Assembly (NCBI GenBank): GCA_965206315.1
Contig: OZ242210.1
Span: forward strand, 1,488,001-1,552,000
Direction of reading: 5' to 3'
Length of the DNA: 64,000 nt
DNA from: Bin16 sp965206315
GTDB lineage: Bacteria > Chloroflexota > Dehalococcoidia > Lucifugimonadales > Australimonadaceae
A program made the translations under genes and the position numbers. The notes below the pieces were generated by a model that saw nothing but the letters and a program-made list of their open reading frames with translations, did not search any database and was not told the DNA's origin. Below are positions 8,555 to 17,030 of this stretch, in pieces. The first letter of the stretch is position 1, and the number at the start of each line of letters is the position of its first letter.

Positions 8555-9229
8555 ATGCAAGAGATGCTCATCGACAGTATCCGCGTCAGCCTGATGAACT
8601 ATCAGCGCGTCGTCATCCTCAAGGAGCGAGAGTCGGACCGCTATCTGCCGATACGTATCGGCTCCCCGGAGGCGGACGCCATCGCGCTGAAGCTGCAGGA
8701 CGTCACGGCGGCGCGGCCCCTCACGCACGATCTGATGGGCTCGGTCATCACGTCGCTGGGCGCGTCCATCAAGCACGTCGTCGTCTGCGACCTTGAGAAC
8801 GACACCTTCTTCGCCAGGCTCGTGCTGGCGCTGGCGGACGGCTCGGAGTCGGAGATCGACTGCCGCCCGAGTGACGCGATAGCGGTGGCAGTGCGCGGCG
8901 GGCAACTCGTGCAGGGCAAAGACGGCGAAGAGCACTGGTTCTCGTCGCTGCAGGAGGCGGAGGAGTTCGCGCGGCAGGAAGGCGGCGACGCAGCAGCCGT
9001 GCGCTCCAAGGTGCCGATCTTCGTGGAGGAGCGCGTGCTGGAGCGCGCAGGGGTCGTCGTGGACGGCACCGTGGAGGAGGAGGGGAGCGAGGGTTCGCCG
9101 CGGCGAAGGCCGCGTCCCACAAGGCAGGGGGTCACCGAGGAGGAGATGGAGAAGCTCTCCGCGTTCTCGGAGTTCCTGGAGGACCTGCCGGGGCTCGAGG
9201 ACCTTGGGAAGCCGGGGGAGACGCAGTAG
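8555..9229 (+). CDS. DUF151 bifunctional-nuclease-domain protein
   Basis: The 224-aa protein contains the DUF151/BFN domain over about residues 1-140 (VVILKERESDRYLPIRIGSPEADAIA is cut here; LTHDLMGSVI and IDCRPSDAIAVAVR are diagnostic). An acidic, charged C-terminal tail of about 80 residues follows. Proteins of this family include a plant nuclease with DNase and RNase activity and are common in bacteria, where the role is mostly unproven. The ATG at 8555 is chosen over one 21 bases upstream because that one overlaps the -10 box and GGAAGG sits 6 bases before 8555. Confidence 0.87.
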   Translation: MQEMLIDSIRVSLMNYQRVVILKERESDRYLPIRIGSPEADAIALKLQDVTAARPLTHDLMGSVITSLGASIKHVVVCDLENDTFFARLVLALADGSESEIDCRPSDAIAVAVRGGQLVQGKDGEEHWFSSLQEAEEFARQEGGDAAAVRSKVPIFVEERVLERAGVVVDGTVEEEGSEGSPRRRPRPTRQGVTEEEMEKLSAFSEFLEDLPGLEDLGKPGETQ

Positions 9230-9269
9230 GCGCGCTTCATGCCTTCGGGCGGCTCCCTGCGCCGCTCCC

Positions 9270-9296
9270 TGGATTCCAGCATTCGCTGGAATGACG
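9270..9296. repeat. Dispersed palindromic repeat, family B (ATTCCnGC hairpin)
   Basis: An 8-bp inverted repeat (9273-9280 with 9285-9292, loop ATTC) is followed by ATGACG. Related copies lie at 39181 and 42571. Confidence 0.6.
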
Positions 9297-9317
9297 ATGC
9301 CCTCCATACCATCCGGT

Positions 9318-9356
9318 ACCCTCATCCCAGCCCTCTCCCCTTGTAGGGAGAGGGAG
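9318..9356. repeat. Dispersed palindromic repeat, family A (CCCTCTCCC hairpin)
   Basis: ACCCTCATCCCAG is followed by the stem CCCTCTCCC (9331-9339) / GGGAGAGGG (9346-9354). Members of this family recur between genes throughout the window. Confidence 0.65.
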
Positions 9357-9373
9357 CAAGAGGACGTTTCGCT

Positions 9374-9401
9374 TTGCTTGTGCGGCATATTGTGATAGGA
9401 T
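9374..9401 (+). promoter_or_regulatory. Promoter of the ATP synthase operon
   Basis: TTGCTT (9374-9379), a 16-base spacer and an extended -10 (TGA then TAGGAT, 9396-9401) lie about 20 bases before the first gene of the operon. Confidence 0.5.
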
Positions 9402-9423
9402 TCACGCAGCTCCTGATCAGTGT

Positions 9424-9672
9424 ATGAAACGCCGTTCGTGGTGGGTTTCAGCGGCGCAGTTCACCGGCCTTGGCTGGTACATTGCCACGGCGATCGTTCT
9501 CCCGACGCTGGCAGGGGTGTGGCTCGACGGCAGAGCGGGAACCTCGCCTCTCTTCCTCCTGGGAGGGCTCCTTTTCGGAGTAGTCCTCGCGTTCTACGGG
9601 GTCTACCGGATGGCGTCGGGTTACCTCACCGGCAGCAGGGACAGCAGCCGGGATGAAGAGGCTGACGGATAG
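9424..9672 (+). CDS. AtpI/AtpZ-like small membrane protein
   Basis: The 82-aa protein has two transmembrane segments (about residues 8-32 and 42-66: GWYIATAIVLPTLAGVW and FLLGGLLFGVVLAFYGVY). Its position as first gene of the atp operon identifies it as an AtpI/AtpZ-type protein. These proteins assist assembly of the c-ring or carry Mg/Ca ions for the complex; they are not part of the catalytic enzyme. The stop codon overlaps the GTG of atpB at 9672. Confidence 0.8.
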   Translation: MKRRSWWVSAAQFTGLGWYIATAIVLPTLAGVWLDGRAGTSPLFLLGGLLFGVVLAFYGVYRMASGYLTGSRDSSRDEEADG

Positions 9673-10544
9673 TGAAGAGTCGTCTGATCCTGTTGCCGGT
9701 CCTGGCGCTGGCCTTGCTTGGCGTGGTGCTGGGGCCGATAGGCGCCAAGCTCCTGGGCTTCGAGCGCTTGATCGACGCTCCGGCGGTGCACCTGGCGCCC
9801 CAGAAGATATTCGCTATCGGCGGCTTTACCGTCACCAACACGCTCCTCTCCGCCTGGCTCACGTGCATCGTCATCCTGCTCCTGTTCGGACTCGGCTCGC
9901 GCCGTATGGCCATGGTTCCGGGGCGTTTGCAGGGCTTCCTGGAGGTGCTGGTGGAGGCGCTCTACGGCTTCATCAGGGGTATGGCGGGAGAGCGCTATGC
10001 CCGGCGCTGGTTCCCGCTCCTCGCGACGATCTTCGTGTTCGTCGCGTTCAACGCGTGGATGGCGCTGCTGCCCATCTACCCCACGGTGGGTTTCAAGGCG
10101 GAGGGTGCGGACCACGTAACGACGCACCTGCTGCGGAGCGCGGGCACGGACATCAACATGCCGCTTGCGCTCGCGCTCATCGCGTTCGTGTTCATCGAGG
10201 CGTGGGGGTTCCGCGTCCACCGGTTCGGGTACCTCCGGGAGTTCTTCCGTTTCGGAAACCCGGTGCAGACGTTCATCGGGCTGCTGGAGCTCATCAGCCA
10301 CTTCATCCGTATCATCAGCTTCACGTTCCGTCTCTTCGGCAACATGCTCGCCGGAGAGATCGTCCTGTTCATGATGACGTTCCTGACCTTCTTCGTAACG
10401 CCCATCATCTTCTACGGGCTGGAGATACTGGTCGGGGGCGTGCAGGCGCTCGTGTTCATGGGCCTGACGCTCGTGTTCGCGGTGCTTGCAGTGGCCCCGC
10501 ACGAGGGGCATAAGGAAGAGCACGCAGAGGCCGGACAGCACTAA
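9672..10544 (+). CDS. atpB: F1Fo ATP synthase subunit a
   Basis: The 290-aa polytopic protein is subunit a of the membrane Fo sector, which forms the proton half-channels against the c-ring. The conserved helix containing the essential arginine is present (SFTFRLFGNMLAGE), as are PLLATIFVFVAFNAW and the C-terminal helix GLTLVFAVLAVA. The GTG start overlaps the stop of the preceding gene, so translation is coupled. The protein ends in a His/Glu-rich tail (HEGHKEEHAEAGQH). Confidence 0.95.
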   Translation: MKSRLILLPVLALALLGVVLGPIGAKLLGFERLIDAPAVHLAPQKIFAIGGFTVTNTLLSAWLTCIVILLLFGLGSRRMAMVPGRLQGFLEVLVEALYGFIRGMAGERYARRWFPLLATIFVFVAFNAWMALLPIYPTVGFKAEGADHVTTHLLRSAGTDINMPLALALIAFVFIEAWGFRVHRFGYLREFFRFGNPVQTFIGLLELISHFIRIISFTFRLFGNMLAGEIVLFMMTFLTFFVTPIIFYGLEILVGGVQALVFMGLTLVFAVLAVAPHEGHKEEHAEAGQH

Positions 10545-10617
10545 GACCCGCCACCGCGCGGGCAGACGAGGCGGAACGCGGAACGCGCCGCCTGAACAGA
10601 CCAAGGAGGTTTGGGGA

Positions 10618-10851
10618 ATGAACGATTTCGGAGAGATGGGCAAGTTCCTCGCCGTGGGCCTGGCCGGGCTGGGCATGGCCGGCGCCGGTGTCGGCCTGGG
10701 TATCCTGGGCAGCGGTGCGATGAACGCCCTCGGCAGGAACCCGGAAGCCCGTGACGCAATCGCGCCGAACATGATCCTGGCGCTGGCGTTCACGGAGGCC
10801 ATCGGCATCTACGGCCTCGTGGTGGCCATCCTGCTCATCTTCGTTGCGTAA
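10618..10851 (+). CDS. atpE: F1Fo ATP synthase subunit c
   Basis: The 77-aa hairpin protein builds the rotating c-ring. Helix 1 has the glycine repeat AGAGVGLGILG, the polar loop has R40-N41-P42, and helix 2 carries the ion-binding carboxylate E60 in FTEAIGIYG. The residues after E60 are A-I, not the S/T typical of sodium-binding rings, so proton coupling is expected. The ATG at 10618 is preceded by AAGGAGG with suitable spacing; a longer upstream frame only extends into the intergenic region. Confidence 0.96.
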   Translation: MNDFGEMGKFLAVGLAGLGMAGAGVGLGILGSGAMNALGRNPEARDAIAPNMILALAFTEAIGIYGLVVAILLIFVA

Positions 10852-10896
10852 GCGGCGCGGCGTGAGCAACGTAACGCACATGAGGAGGCGGGCGAC

Positions 10897-11439
10897 GTGC
10901 TGGCAGCACCAAGACTAGCCGAAGAAGCAAGCGGCATAGGAGCGCTGGGCATAGACCCGTGGAGCCTGCTGGCCTACGTGGTCACCTTTGGCCTGCTCGT
11001 AGTGCTCCTCTACACCCTCGCGTACAAGCGCATCCTGGGAGTGCTCGACGCCCGGTCCGGCAGGATCCGGGACAGCCTGGAAGAGGCCGACCGCGTGCGC
11101 CGCGAGGCACAGGAGCAGCAGGAGGCGATGCAACGCACCCTGCTGGAGGGTCGCGAGGAGGGCCAGCGCGTGCTCGCTGAGGCGCGCGAGGCTGCGGAAC
11201 GCTACCGCGAGCAGCAGGCGACGCAGGCGCGAGCCGAGGCGGCGCAGCTGATCGACCGTGCCCGCGAGGAGATTCGACAGGAGCGCGACGCTGCCCTCGA
11301 GCAGGTGCGCTCCGAGTTCGCGTCGCTCGCGGTCAGCGCCGCCGAGCGCATCATCCACCGTTCGCTGGACCCCGACGCGCACCGCGATCTGATCGACGAG
11401 GTGCTCGCGGAGGGGGACGCCCGCGCAGGGCGGAACTAG
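10897..11439 (+). CDS. atpF: F1Fo ATP synthase subunit b
   Basis: The 180-aa protein has one N-terminal transmembrane helix (about residues 20-42, PWSLLAYVVTFGLLVVLLYTL) followed by a long charged coiled coil rich in Glu, Arg, Gln and Ala. This is the peripheral stalk that links Fo to the delta subunit. GTG start with GGAGG upstream. Gene order E-F-H-A-G-D-C is the standard bacterial order. Confidence 0.95.
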   Translation: MLAAPRLAEEASGIGALGIDPWSLLAYVVTFGLLVVLLYTLAYKRILGVLDARSGRIRDSLEEADRVRREAQEQQEAMQRTLLEGREEGQRVLAEAREAAERYREQQATQARAEAAQLIDRAREEIRQERDAALEQVRSEFASLAVSAAERIIHRSLDPDAHRDLIDEVLAEGDARAGRN

Positions 11440-11448
11440 GAGCGTGGG

Positions 11449-12021
11449 ATGGCGAAAGCGCCCATAGCGAAGCGCTACGCGCAGGCGCTCTTCTCCCTAG
11501 CGGAGACCGAGGGGAAGCAGGAAGCCTGGCTGGACAGCCTCTCCGGCATAGCCGAGGGGCTGTCAGACCCGTCGGCGGCGCTGTTCTTCAACGAGCCGCG
11601 TATACCGTCGGCGCGCAAGGCGGAGGCGGCTGCTCAAGTCGCTGCCGGAGCGGACCCGCTGGTGCGCAATTTCGTGGGGCTGCTCGTGCAGCGGCAGGCG
11701 GTTGGCTCGTTCGGCGCGGTCGTCAGCGAGTACGGACGCCTGCTGAACGAGAGCCTCGGGCGGGTGCAGGCCTCGGTGACGAGCGCCGTGCCCATATCGG
11801 CTGAGCAGCGGAGCACACTGACGGCCTCGCTCGGGGCCATGCTGGACAAAGAGGTCGTTCTCGACGTCCAGGAAGATTCGGACATCATCGGCGGAATCGT
11901 CGTGCGGGTGGGAGACCAGATCATCGACGGGAGCGTGCGCTCCCGCCTGAGCGATCTGCGGCAGAGCCTGGAACGGCAGGGCCTCCCCCGGACGGCGCGT
12001 GAAACGGAGGAGCGGGCATGA
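11449..12021 (+). CDS. atpH: F1Fo ATP synthase subunit delta
   Basis: The 190-aa protein starts with the typical IAKRYAQALFSLAE helix and ends with the conserved IIGGIVVRVGDQIIDGSVRSRL segment of the OSCP/delta family. It joins the peripheral stalk to the top of the alpha-beta hexamer. Its stop codon overlaps the ATG of atpA (ATGA at 12018), indicating coupled translation. Confidence 0.95.
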   Translation: MAKAPIAKRYAQALFSLAETEGKQEAWLDSLSGIAEGLSDPSAALFFNEPRIPSARKAEAAAQVAAGADPLVRNFVGLLVQRQAVGSFGAVVSEYGRLLNESLGRVQASVTSAVPISAEQRSTLTASLGAMLDKEVVLDVQEDSDIIGGIVVRVGDQIIDGSVRSRLSDLRQSLERQGLPRTARETEERA

Positions 12022-13523
12022 CGACTCGCGGACAGGACATCGCAGCCGTACTCAAGCGGCAGATCGAGGAGTTCGGCGGCGAGACTACCCTCACGGAAGT
12101 GGGGACTGTCGTAGAGGTTGGAGACGGCATCGCCACCATCCACGGCCTGAGCAAGGTCGGCTTCGGCGAGCTGCTGGAGTTTCCGAGCGGTCTGGCAGGC
12201 CTCGCGCTCAACCTCGAGGAAGACCTCGTCGGCGCGGCGATCATGGGGCCGGACGTCGGCGTGAAGGAAGGCGACCTGGTCAAGGCGACCGGTGAGATCG
12301 CCCGCGTGCCCGTGGGCGACGCGCTCCTGGGCCGGGTTGTGAACCCGCTCGGTGAGCCGCTGGACGGCAAGGGCGCGGTGCAGACGGACGGTATCCGCCC
12401 CATCGAGATCGTGGCGCCGAACGTCGTGGTGCGGCAGTCGGTCAACAGGCCGGTGCAGACGGGCATCAAGTCGATCGACGGCATGATCCCCATCGGGCGC
12501 GGCCAGCGTGAGCTAATCATCGGCGACCGCTTCACGGGCAAGACCGCCATCGCCATCGACACCATCATCAATCAGAAGGGCGAGGACCTCATCTGCATCT
12601 ACGTGGCTGTAGGCCAGAAGCAGAGCAAGGTCGCCTCGATCCAGGCGACGCTGGAAGAGTACGGGGCGATGGAGCACACGGTCATCGTGGCGGCCAACGC
12701 GTCCGATCCCGCGCCGCTGCAATACCTCGCCCCGTACGCTGGCTGCGCCATCGGCGAGGAGTTCATGGCGAGCGGGCGCGAGGCGCTCATCATCTACGAC
12801 GACCTCACGAAGCACGCGTGGGCGTACCGCCAGATGTCGCTGCTGCTCCGCCGCCCTCCGGGCCGCGAGGCGTATCCCGGCGACGTGTTCTACCTGCACA
12901 GCAGGCTCTTGGAGCGCGCCGCGCGGCTCGACGACGACCATGGCGGCGGCTCGCTGACCGCGCTGCCCATCATTGAGACGCAGGCGGGCGACGTGTCCGC
13001 CTACATCCCCACGAACGTCATCTCCATCACGGACGGCCAGATCTACCTGGAGGCGGACCTGTTCAACAGCGGCATCCGCCCGGCGGTGAACGCGGGCCTC
13101 TCCGTGAGCCGGGTGGGCAGCTCGGCGCAGACGCGCGCGATGCGGCGCGTCGCCGGACGCATGCGGCTGGAGCTCGCGCAGTACCGCGCGCTCGCCAGCT
13201 TCGCGCAGTTCGGCGCGTCCGACCTCGACGCGGCGACGAGGGCGCAGCTGGAGCGCGGTCAGCGGCTCACAGAGCTGCTGAAGCAGCCGCAGTACCGTCC
13301 GCAGAGCCTCCCCCAGCAGGTCTGCTCCATGTACGCCGCGGTGAACGGCCACATGGACGACGTGCCGGTGGACCGCGTGCGGGAGTTCGAGGAGCGCTTC
13401 GTCGGCTACCTGGAGACCTCCAAGCCTGAGCTGATGAGCGCGATCCAGGAGAAGAAGGACATAGACGAGGCGATCGAAGAATCACTGAAAGAGGCGATAG
13501 CCTCCTTCAAGGCCACGTTCTAG
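12018..13523 (+). CDS. atpA: F1Fo ATP synthase subunit alpha
   Basis: The 501-aa subunit has the beta-barrel N-terminus, the Walker A motif GDRFTGKT (169-176, with F in place of the usual Q), a nucleotide domain and the C-terminal helical bundle. VLRRPPGREAYPGDVFYLHSRLLERAA is the expected alpha signature region (here LLLRRPPGREAYPGDV). It binds non-catalytic nucleotides and contributes the arginine finger to the beta catalytic sites. Confidence 0.97.
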   Translation: MTTRGQDIAAVLKRQIEEFGGETTLTEVGTVVEVGDGIATIHGLSKVGFGELLEFPSGLAGLALNLEEDLVGAAIMGPDVGVKEGDLVKATGEIARVPVGDALLGRVVNPLGEPLDGKGAVQTDGIRPIEIVAPNVVVRQSVNRPVQTGIKSIDGMIPIGRGQRELIIGDRFTGKTAIAIDTIINQKGEDLICIYVAVGQKQSKVASIQATLEEYGAMEHTVIVAANASDPAPLQYLAPYAGCAIGEEFMASGREALIIYDDLTKHAWAYRQMSLLLRRPPGREAYPGDVFYLHSRLLERAARLDDDHGGGSLTALPIIETQAGDVSAYIPTNVISITDGQIYLEADLFNSGIRPAVNAGLSVSRVGSSAQTRAMRRVAGRMRLELAQYRALASFAQFGASDLDAATRAQLERGQRLTELLKQPQYRPQSLPQQVCSMYAAVNGHMDDVPVDRVREFEERFVGYLETSKPELMSAIQEKKDIDEAIEESLKEAIASFKATF

Positions 13524-13532
13524 GAGACCGCG

Positions 13533-14408
13533 TTGCCGAGTGTCAGGCAGATACGCGGGCGTATCAGGAGCGTCCGCAACACCGCAAGGGTCACGCGCGC
13601 CATGCAGATGGTTGCCGCGTCCAAGATGCGGCGCGCACAGGAAGCGACGACCGCCTCGCGCCCGTACGCGGAGAAGCTGCGCGAGGTGCTCGGCGGGCTC
13701 GTCGGCGCGGGCGCGGTGGACCCGGACCTGTCGCACCCGCTGCTGGAGCGCAGGCCGGTCAACAACGTGCTGCTCCTCGCCATATCGCCGGACCGGGGGC
13801 TCGCGGGCGGCATGCCCGGCAACCTCTCCCGCGCGTCGGGTGAGTTCCTTCGCGCACAGCAACAGCAGCATCCCGTGGCCGTCATCTCGGTGGGCAAGAA
13901 GGTGCGCGACTTCATGGTGCGCGCCGGAGCCGACCTCAGGGCCTCGTTCACGGACATAACCGACAGGCCGACGATGGCCGACACCTTGGCGGTGACGCAC
14001 CTGGTGCAGCAGATGTACACCTCCGGCGAGGTGGACGAGGTGCACATCGCCTACACGCGGTACGTGAACACGCTCGTCCAGCAGCCGATGGTTCGGCAAC
14101 TGCTGCCGATAGCGGCCGAGGGGCTGGAGGACGAGTCCGCCAAGGCCACGGATTACATCTACGAACCGGACGCAGGCATAGTGCTCGGCGCGCTGCTGCC
14201 GCGTTTCTTCGAGATGCAGGTCTACCAGGCGTTCCTGGAGAACAGCGCGAGCGAGCAGTCCGCGCGCATGGTTGCGATGCGCAACGCTACCGAAGCGGCG
14301 GAAGACATGATGGACTCGCTCACGCTGGAGCTGAACAAGGCGCGCCAGAACATGATTACCGCGGAGCTGCTCGACCTGGTCGGCGGCGCCGCCGCCCTCG
14401 AAGGATAG
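13533..14408 (+). CDS. atpG: F1Fo ATP synthase subunit gamma
   Basis: The 291-aa central-stalk subunit begins with TTG (PSVRQIRGRIRSVRNTARVTRAMQ, family-typical start region) and ends with the matching C-terminal helix (RMVAMRNATEAAEDMM, LNKARQNMITAELLDLVGGAAAL). These two helices form the rotating coiled coil inside the alpha-beta hexamer. It lies 9 bases after atpA. Confidence 0.95.
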   Translation: MPSVRQIRGRIRSVRNTARVTRAMQMVAASKMRRAQEATTASRPYAEKLREVLGGLVGAGAVDPDLSHPLLERRPVNNVLLLAISPDRGLAGGMPGNLSRASGEFLRAQQQQHPVAVISVGKKVRDFMVRAGADLRASFTDITDRPTMADTLAVTHLVQQMYTSGEVDEVHIAYTRYVNTLVQQPMVRQLLPIAAEGLEDESAKATDYIYEPDAGIVLGALLPRFFEMQVYQAFLENSASEQSARMVAMRNATEAAEDMMDSLTLELNKARQNMITAELLDLVGGAAALEG

Positions 14409-14427
14409 GGCGTCAGGAGGAGCGGAG

Positions 14428-15837
14428 ATGGCCGCAGGAGCCGAAGGAAGAGTCGTACAGGTGATCGGGACGGTGGTGGACGTCGAGTTCCCGCCGGACC
14501 AGCTGCCCAGCATCTTCAACGCGCTGGACCTCGATCTCGCGGGCGAGAAGCTCGTGCTGGAGGTCGAGCAACAGGTGGGCAACAGCTGGGTGCGCTGCCT
14601 CGCGCTCGGGCCCACGGAGGGGCTGACGCGCGGCGCTGTCGCAACGGACACGGGGCAGGCCATCGCCGTCCCCGTCGGCGAGCCGAGCCTCGGACGGCTG
14701 TTCAACGTCACCGGCGACGCGCTCGACGACCTCGGCGCAGTCGACGCCAAGGAGTTCTGGCCGATCCACCGCGACCCTCCGGCCTATGAAGAGCAGAGCA
14801 TGACGACCGAGGTGCTGGAGACCGGCGTGAAGGCGCTGGACCTCATCTGCCCGTTCACCAAGGGCGGGAAGGTCGGCGCGTACGGCGGCGCCGGCGTCGG
14901 CAAGACGGTCATCATCCAGGAGCTCATCCGGAACATCGCGGAGGAGCACAGCGGCTACTCCGTGTTCGCCGGCGTGGGTGAGCGCTCACGCGAGGGGAAC
15001 GACCTCTGGCACGAGATGCAGGAGTCCGGGGTGCTGAAGAACACGGTGCTCGTGTTCGGCCAGATGAACGAGCCGCCGGGCGTGCGCCTGCGCATCGCCA
15101 TGACCGGCCTGACGATGGCCGAGTACTTCCGCGACACGATGAACCAGGACGTGCTCCTGTTCGTGGACAACCTCTACCGCTACATCCTCGCGGGCATGGA
15201 GGTCTCCGCGCTGCTGGGCCGCATGCCGTCCGCGGTCGGCTACCAGCCCACGCTCGGCACGGAGATGGGCGACCTGCAGGAGCGCATCACGTCCACCAAC
15301 AAGGGCTCCATCACGTCCTTCCAGGCGATCTACGTGCCCGCCGACGACTACACCGACCCCGGCGTGGCCACGAGCTTCGGCCACCTGGACGCGGTTGTCG
15401 CGCTGGAGCGCTCCATCGCGGAGCAGGGCCTCTTCCCCGCCGTCGACCCGCTCACGTCGTCCTCACGCATCCTGGACCCGCTTATCGTGGGCGAGGACCA
15501 CTACAACACGGCGCGCGGCGTGCAGGCCGTGCTGCAACGCTACAAGGACCTGCAGGACATCATCGCCATCCTCGGCATGGAAGAACTCTCCGACGAGGAC
15601 AAGACGACCGTGAACCGAGCGCGCCGCATCCAGCGCTTCCTCTCGCAGCCGTTCTTCGTCGCTGAGCAGTTCACCGGCCGCGACGGGCGGTACGTCCCCG
15701 TTACCGAGACGGTGCGCGGCTTCAAGGAGATCCTCGAGGGCAAGCACGACGACGTGGCGGAGCAGGACTTCTACATGGCCGGCACGATAGACGAGGTGGT
15801 CGAGCGCTCGAAGGAGCGCGCGGCGGCGGGAGCGTAA
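14428..15837 (+). CDS. atpD: F1Fo ATP synthase subunit beta (catalytic)
   Basis: The 469-aa catalytic subunit has the Walker A motif GGAGVGKT (153-160), the catalytic glutamate in GVGERSREG, the Walker B region DVLLFVDNLYRY and the DELSEED-like region reading MEELSDEDK. Start ATG at 14428 follows AGGAGG. It synthesises ATP from ADP and phosphate. Confidence 0.97.
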   Translation: MAAGAEGRVVQVIGTVVDVEFPPDQLPSIFNALDLDLAGEKLVLEVEQQVGNSWVRCLALGPTEGLTRGAVATDTGQAIAVPVGEPSLGRLFNVTGDALDDLGAVDAKEFWPIHRDPPAYEEQSMTTEVLETGVKALDLICPFTKGGKVGAYGGAGVGKTVIIQELIRNIAEEHSGYSVFAGVGERSREGNDLWHEMQESGVLKNTVLVFGQMNEPPGVRLRIAMTGLTMAEYFRDTMNQDVLLFVDNLYRYILAGMEVSALLGRMPSAVGYQPTLGTEMGDLQERITSTNKGSITSFQAIYVPADDYTDPGVATSFGHLDAVVALERSIAEQGLFPAVDPLTSSSRILDPLIVGEDHYNTARGVQAVLQRYKDLQDIIAILGMEELSDEDKTTVNRARRIQRFLSQPFFVAEQFTGRDGRYVPVTETVRGFKEILEGKHDDVAEQDFYMAGTIDEVVERSKERAAAGA

Positions 15838-15843
15838 GACGCC

Positions 15844-16284
15844 ATGCCCATGCGGCTCGAGATCGTAACTGCGGAGCGCGTGCTCTTCCAGGGCGACGTG
15901 GACGCCGTCGTAGCGCCCGGCATCGACGGGGAGATCGGCATCCTGCCGAAGCACGCCGCCCTGATGACCGTGCTCCAGCCCGGCGAACTCCGCTACCGCA
16001 CCGGCGGCAACGAGGAGCACTTCGTCGTGACCGGCGGCTTCATCGATGTGCACGGCGACAAAGTGTCCGTTCTCGCGGACGCGGCGGAGCGAGCGGATGA
16101 GATCGACCTCGCAAGGGCCGAGGAAGCCGTCTCTCGCGCCCGTCAGCGCATCGCAGAGCACCAGGAGGACTTCGACCTCGAACGCGCGCTGCACTCGCTG
16201 CGCAGGGCGCAGGTACGGCTCAACGTGACGCGCCGCCGCAGGGGTGCAGGCGTGCCGCAGCGGGAGCGCGGGGCCGGAGCCTGA
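15844..16284 (+). CDS. atpC: F1Fo ATP synthase subunit epsilon
   Basis: The 146-aa protein has the epsilon beta-sandwich (LEIVTAERVLFQGDVDAVVAPG, GEIGILPKHAALMT) and the two-helix C-terminal domain (LARAEEAVSRARQRI) that can inhibit ATP hydrolysis. It ends the atp operon and converges on rex with only about 10 bases between stop codons; no terminator hairpin is visible there. Confidence 0.95.
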   Translation: MPMRLEIVTAERVLFQGDVDAVVAPGIDGEIGILPKHAALMTVLQPGELRYRTGGNEEHFVVTGGFIDVHGDKVSVLADAAERADEIDLARAEEAVSRARQRIAEHQEDFDLERALHSLRRAQVRLNVTRRRRGAGVPQRERGAGA

Positions 16285-16294
16285 GGGCTGCCCG

Positions 16295-16945
16295 TTACAC
16301 CCCTATCTCTCCGTTCGTGTTCGGGTTCAGGTAGTACGTCATCGACTGCAGCGAGACGACGGGGTCGACGTTCTGTATCCGCACTCCGTTCGGGACGATG
16401 GCGGACTTCGGCGCATAGTTGAGGATGGCCTTTACATCTGCCCCCACGAGCTGGTCTATCACGTCCTGCGCGACGCCCGCGGGCACTGCTACGATGGCGA
16501 TCTTCACGCCCTCGGCGGCGGCCACCTCTCGGAAGTTGGCGAAGTCGTGCACGAGCAAACCCCCGGCCGGCTGTCCGATGATCTGGGGGTTGGAGTCGAA
16601 CGCGCAGACGACGCGGAAACCCTCCGGCTCGAAGCCCGGATAGCTGATGATCGACCTGCCGAGCCGCCCGACGCCCACGACGGCGACGTTCCACGTCTGG
16701 TCGAGGCCGAGGATGTGCCGCAGCTGCTGCAGCAGATTGGGGATGCTGTAGCCGCGTCCCTGCTTGCCGAAGCGTCCGAAGTAGCTGAGGTCCTTGCGTA
16801 TCTGCGCGGGCGTCGCCTGCAGGAATTCGCCCAGCTGCTGCGAGCTGATGACTTCCAGCCCTATCTCCTGGAGGTGGGAGAGCGCCCGGAGGTACTGGGG
16901 AAGGCGCTCGACGACCACCCCGGGTACCTGGGGTTCGGTGGTCAT
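16295..16945 (-). CDS. rex: Redox-sensing transcriptional repressor Rex
   Basis: The 216-aa protein has the Rex winged-helix domain (about residues 10-80, with SSQQLGEFLQATPAQIRKDLSYFG as its recognition region) and a Rossmann domain with GVGRLG (91-96). A C-terminal domain-swapped helix ends at SMTYYLNP. Rex senses the NADH/NAD ratio and represses respiratory and fermentative genes when NADH is low. Inverted half-sites lie just upstream at 16964-17007, suggesting autoregulation. It converges with the atp operon. Confidence 0.95.
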   Translation of the reverse strand: MTTEPQVPGVVVERLPQYLRALSHLQEIGLEVISSQQLGEFLQATPAQIRKDLSYFGRFGKQGRGYSIPNLLQQLRHILGLDQTWNVAVVGVGRLGRSIISYPGFEPEGFRVVCAFDSNPQIIGQPAGGLLVHDFANFREVAAAEGVKIAIVAVPAGVAQDVIDQLVGADVKAILNYAPKSAIVPNGVRIQNVDPVVSLQSMTYYLNPNTNGEIGV

Positions 16946-16963
16946 GTGGCTCCGTCTCCTCGA

Positions 16964-17010
16964 TTGTGAAACGTTTGTGAAACGATAGTAACGACGTTCA
17001 CAAACGTCAA
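16964..17010 (-). promoter_or_regulatory. rex promoter with Rex-like TTGTGAA half-sites
   Basis: Read on the minus strand, a promoter TTGACG (17010-17005), 17-base spacer and TATCGT (16987-16982) precedes rex. Three TTGTGAA-type half-sites overlap it: two direct copies of TTGTGAAACG on the plus strand (16964-16973 and 16975-16984) and one inverted copy, so that ACGTTTGTGAA (16971-16981) and TTCACAAACGT (16997-17007) form a perfect 11-bp inverted repeat with a 15-base spacer. Confidence 0.65.
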
Positions 17011-17030
17011 GCAGACGGGGGCGCGCTCCC

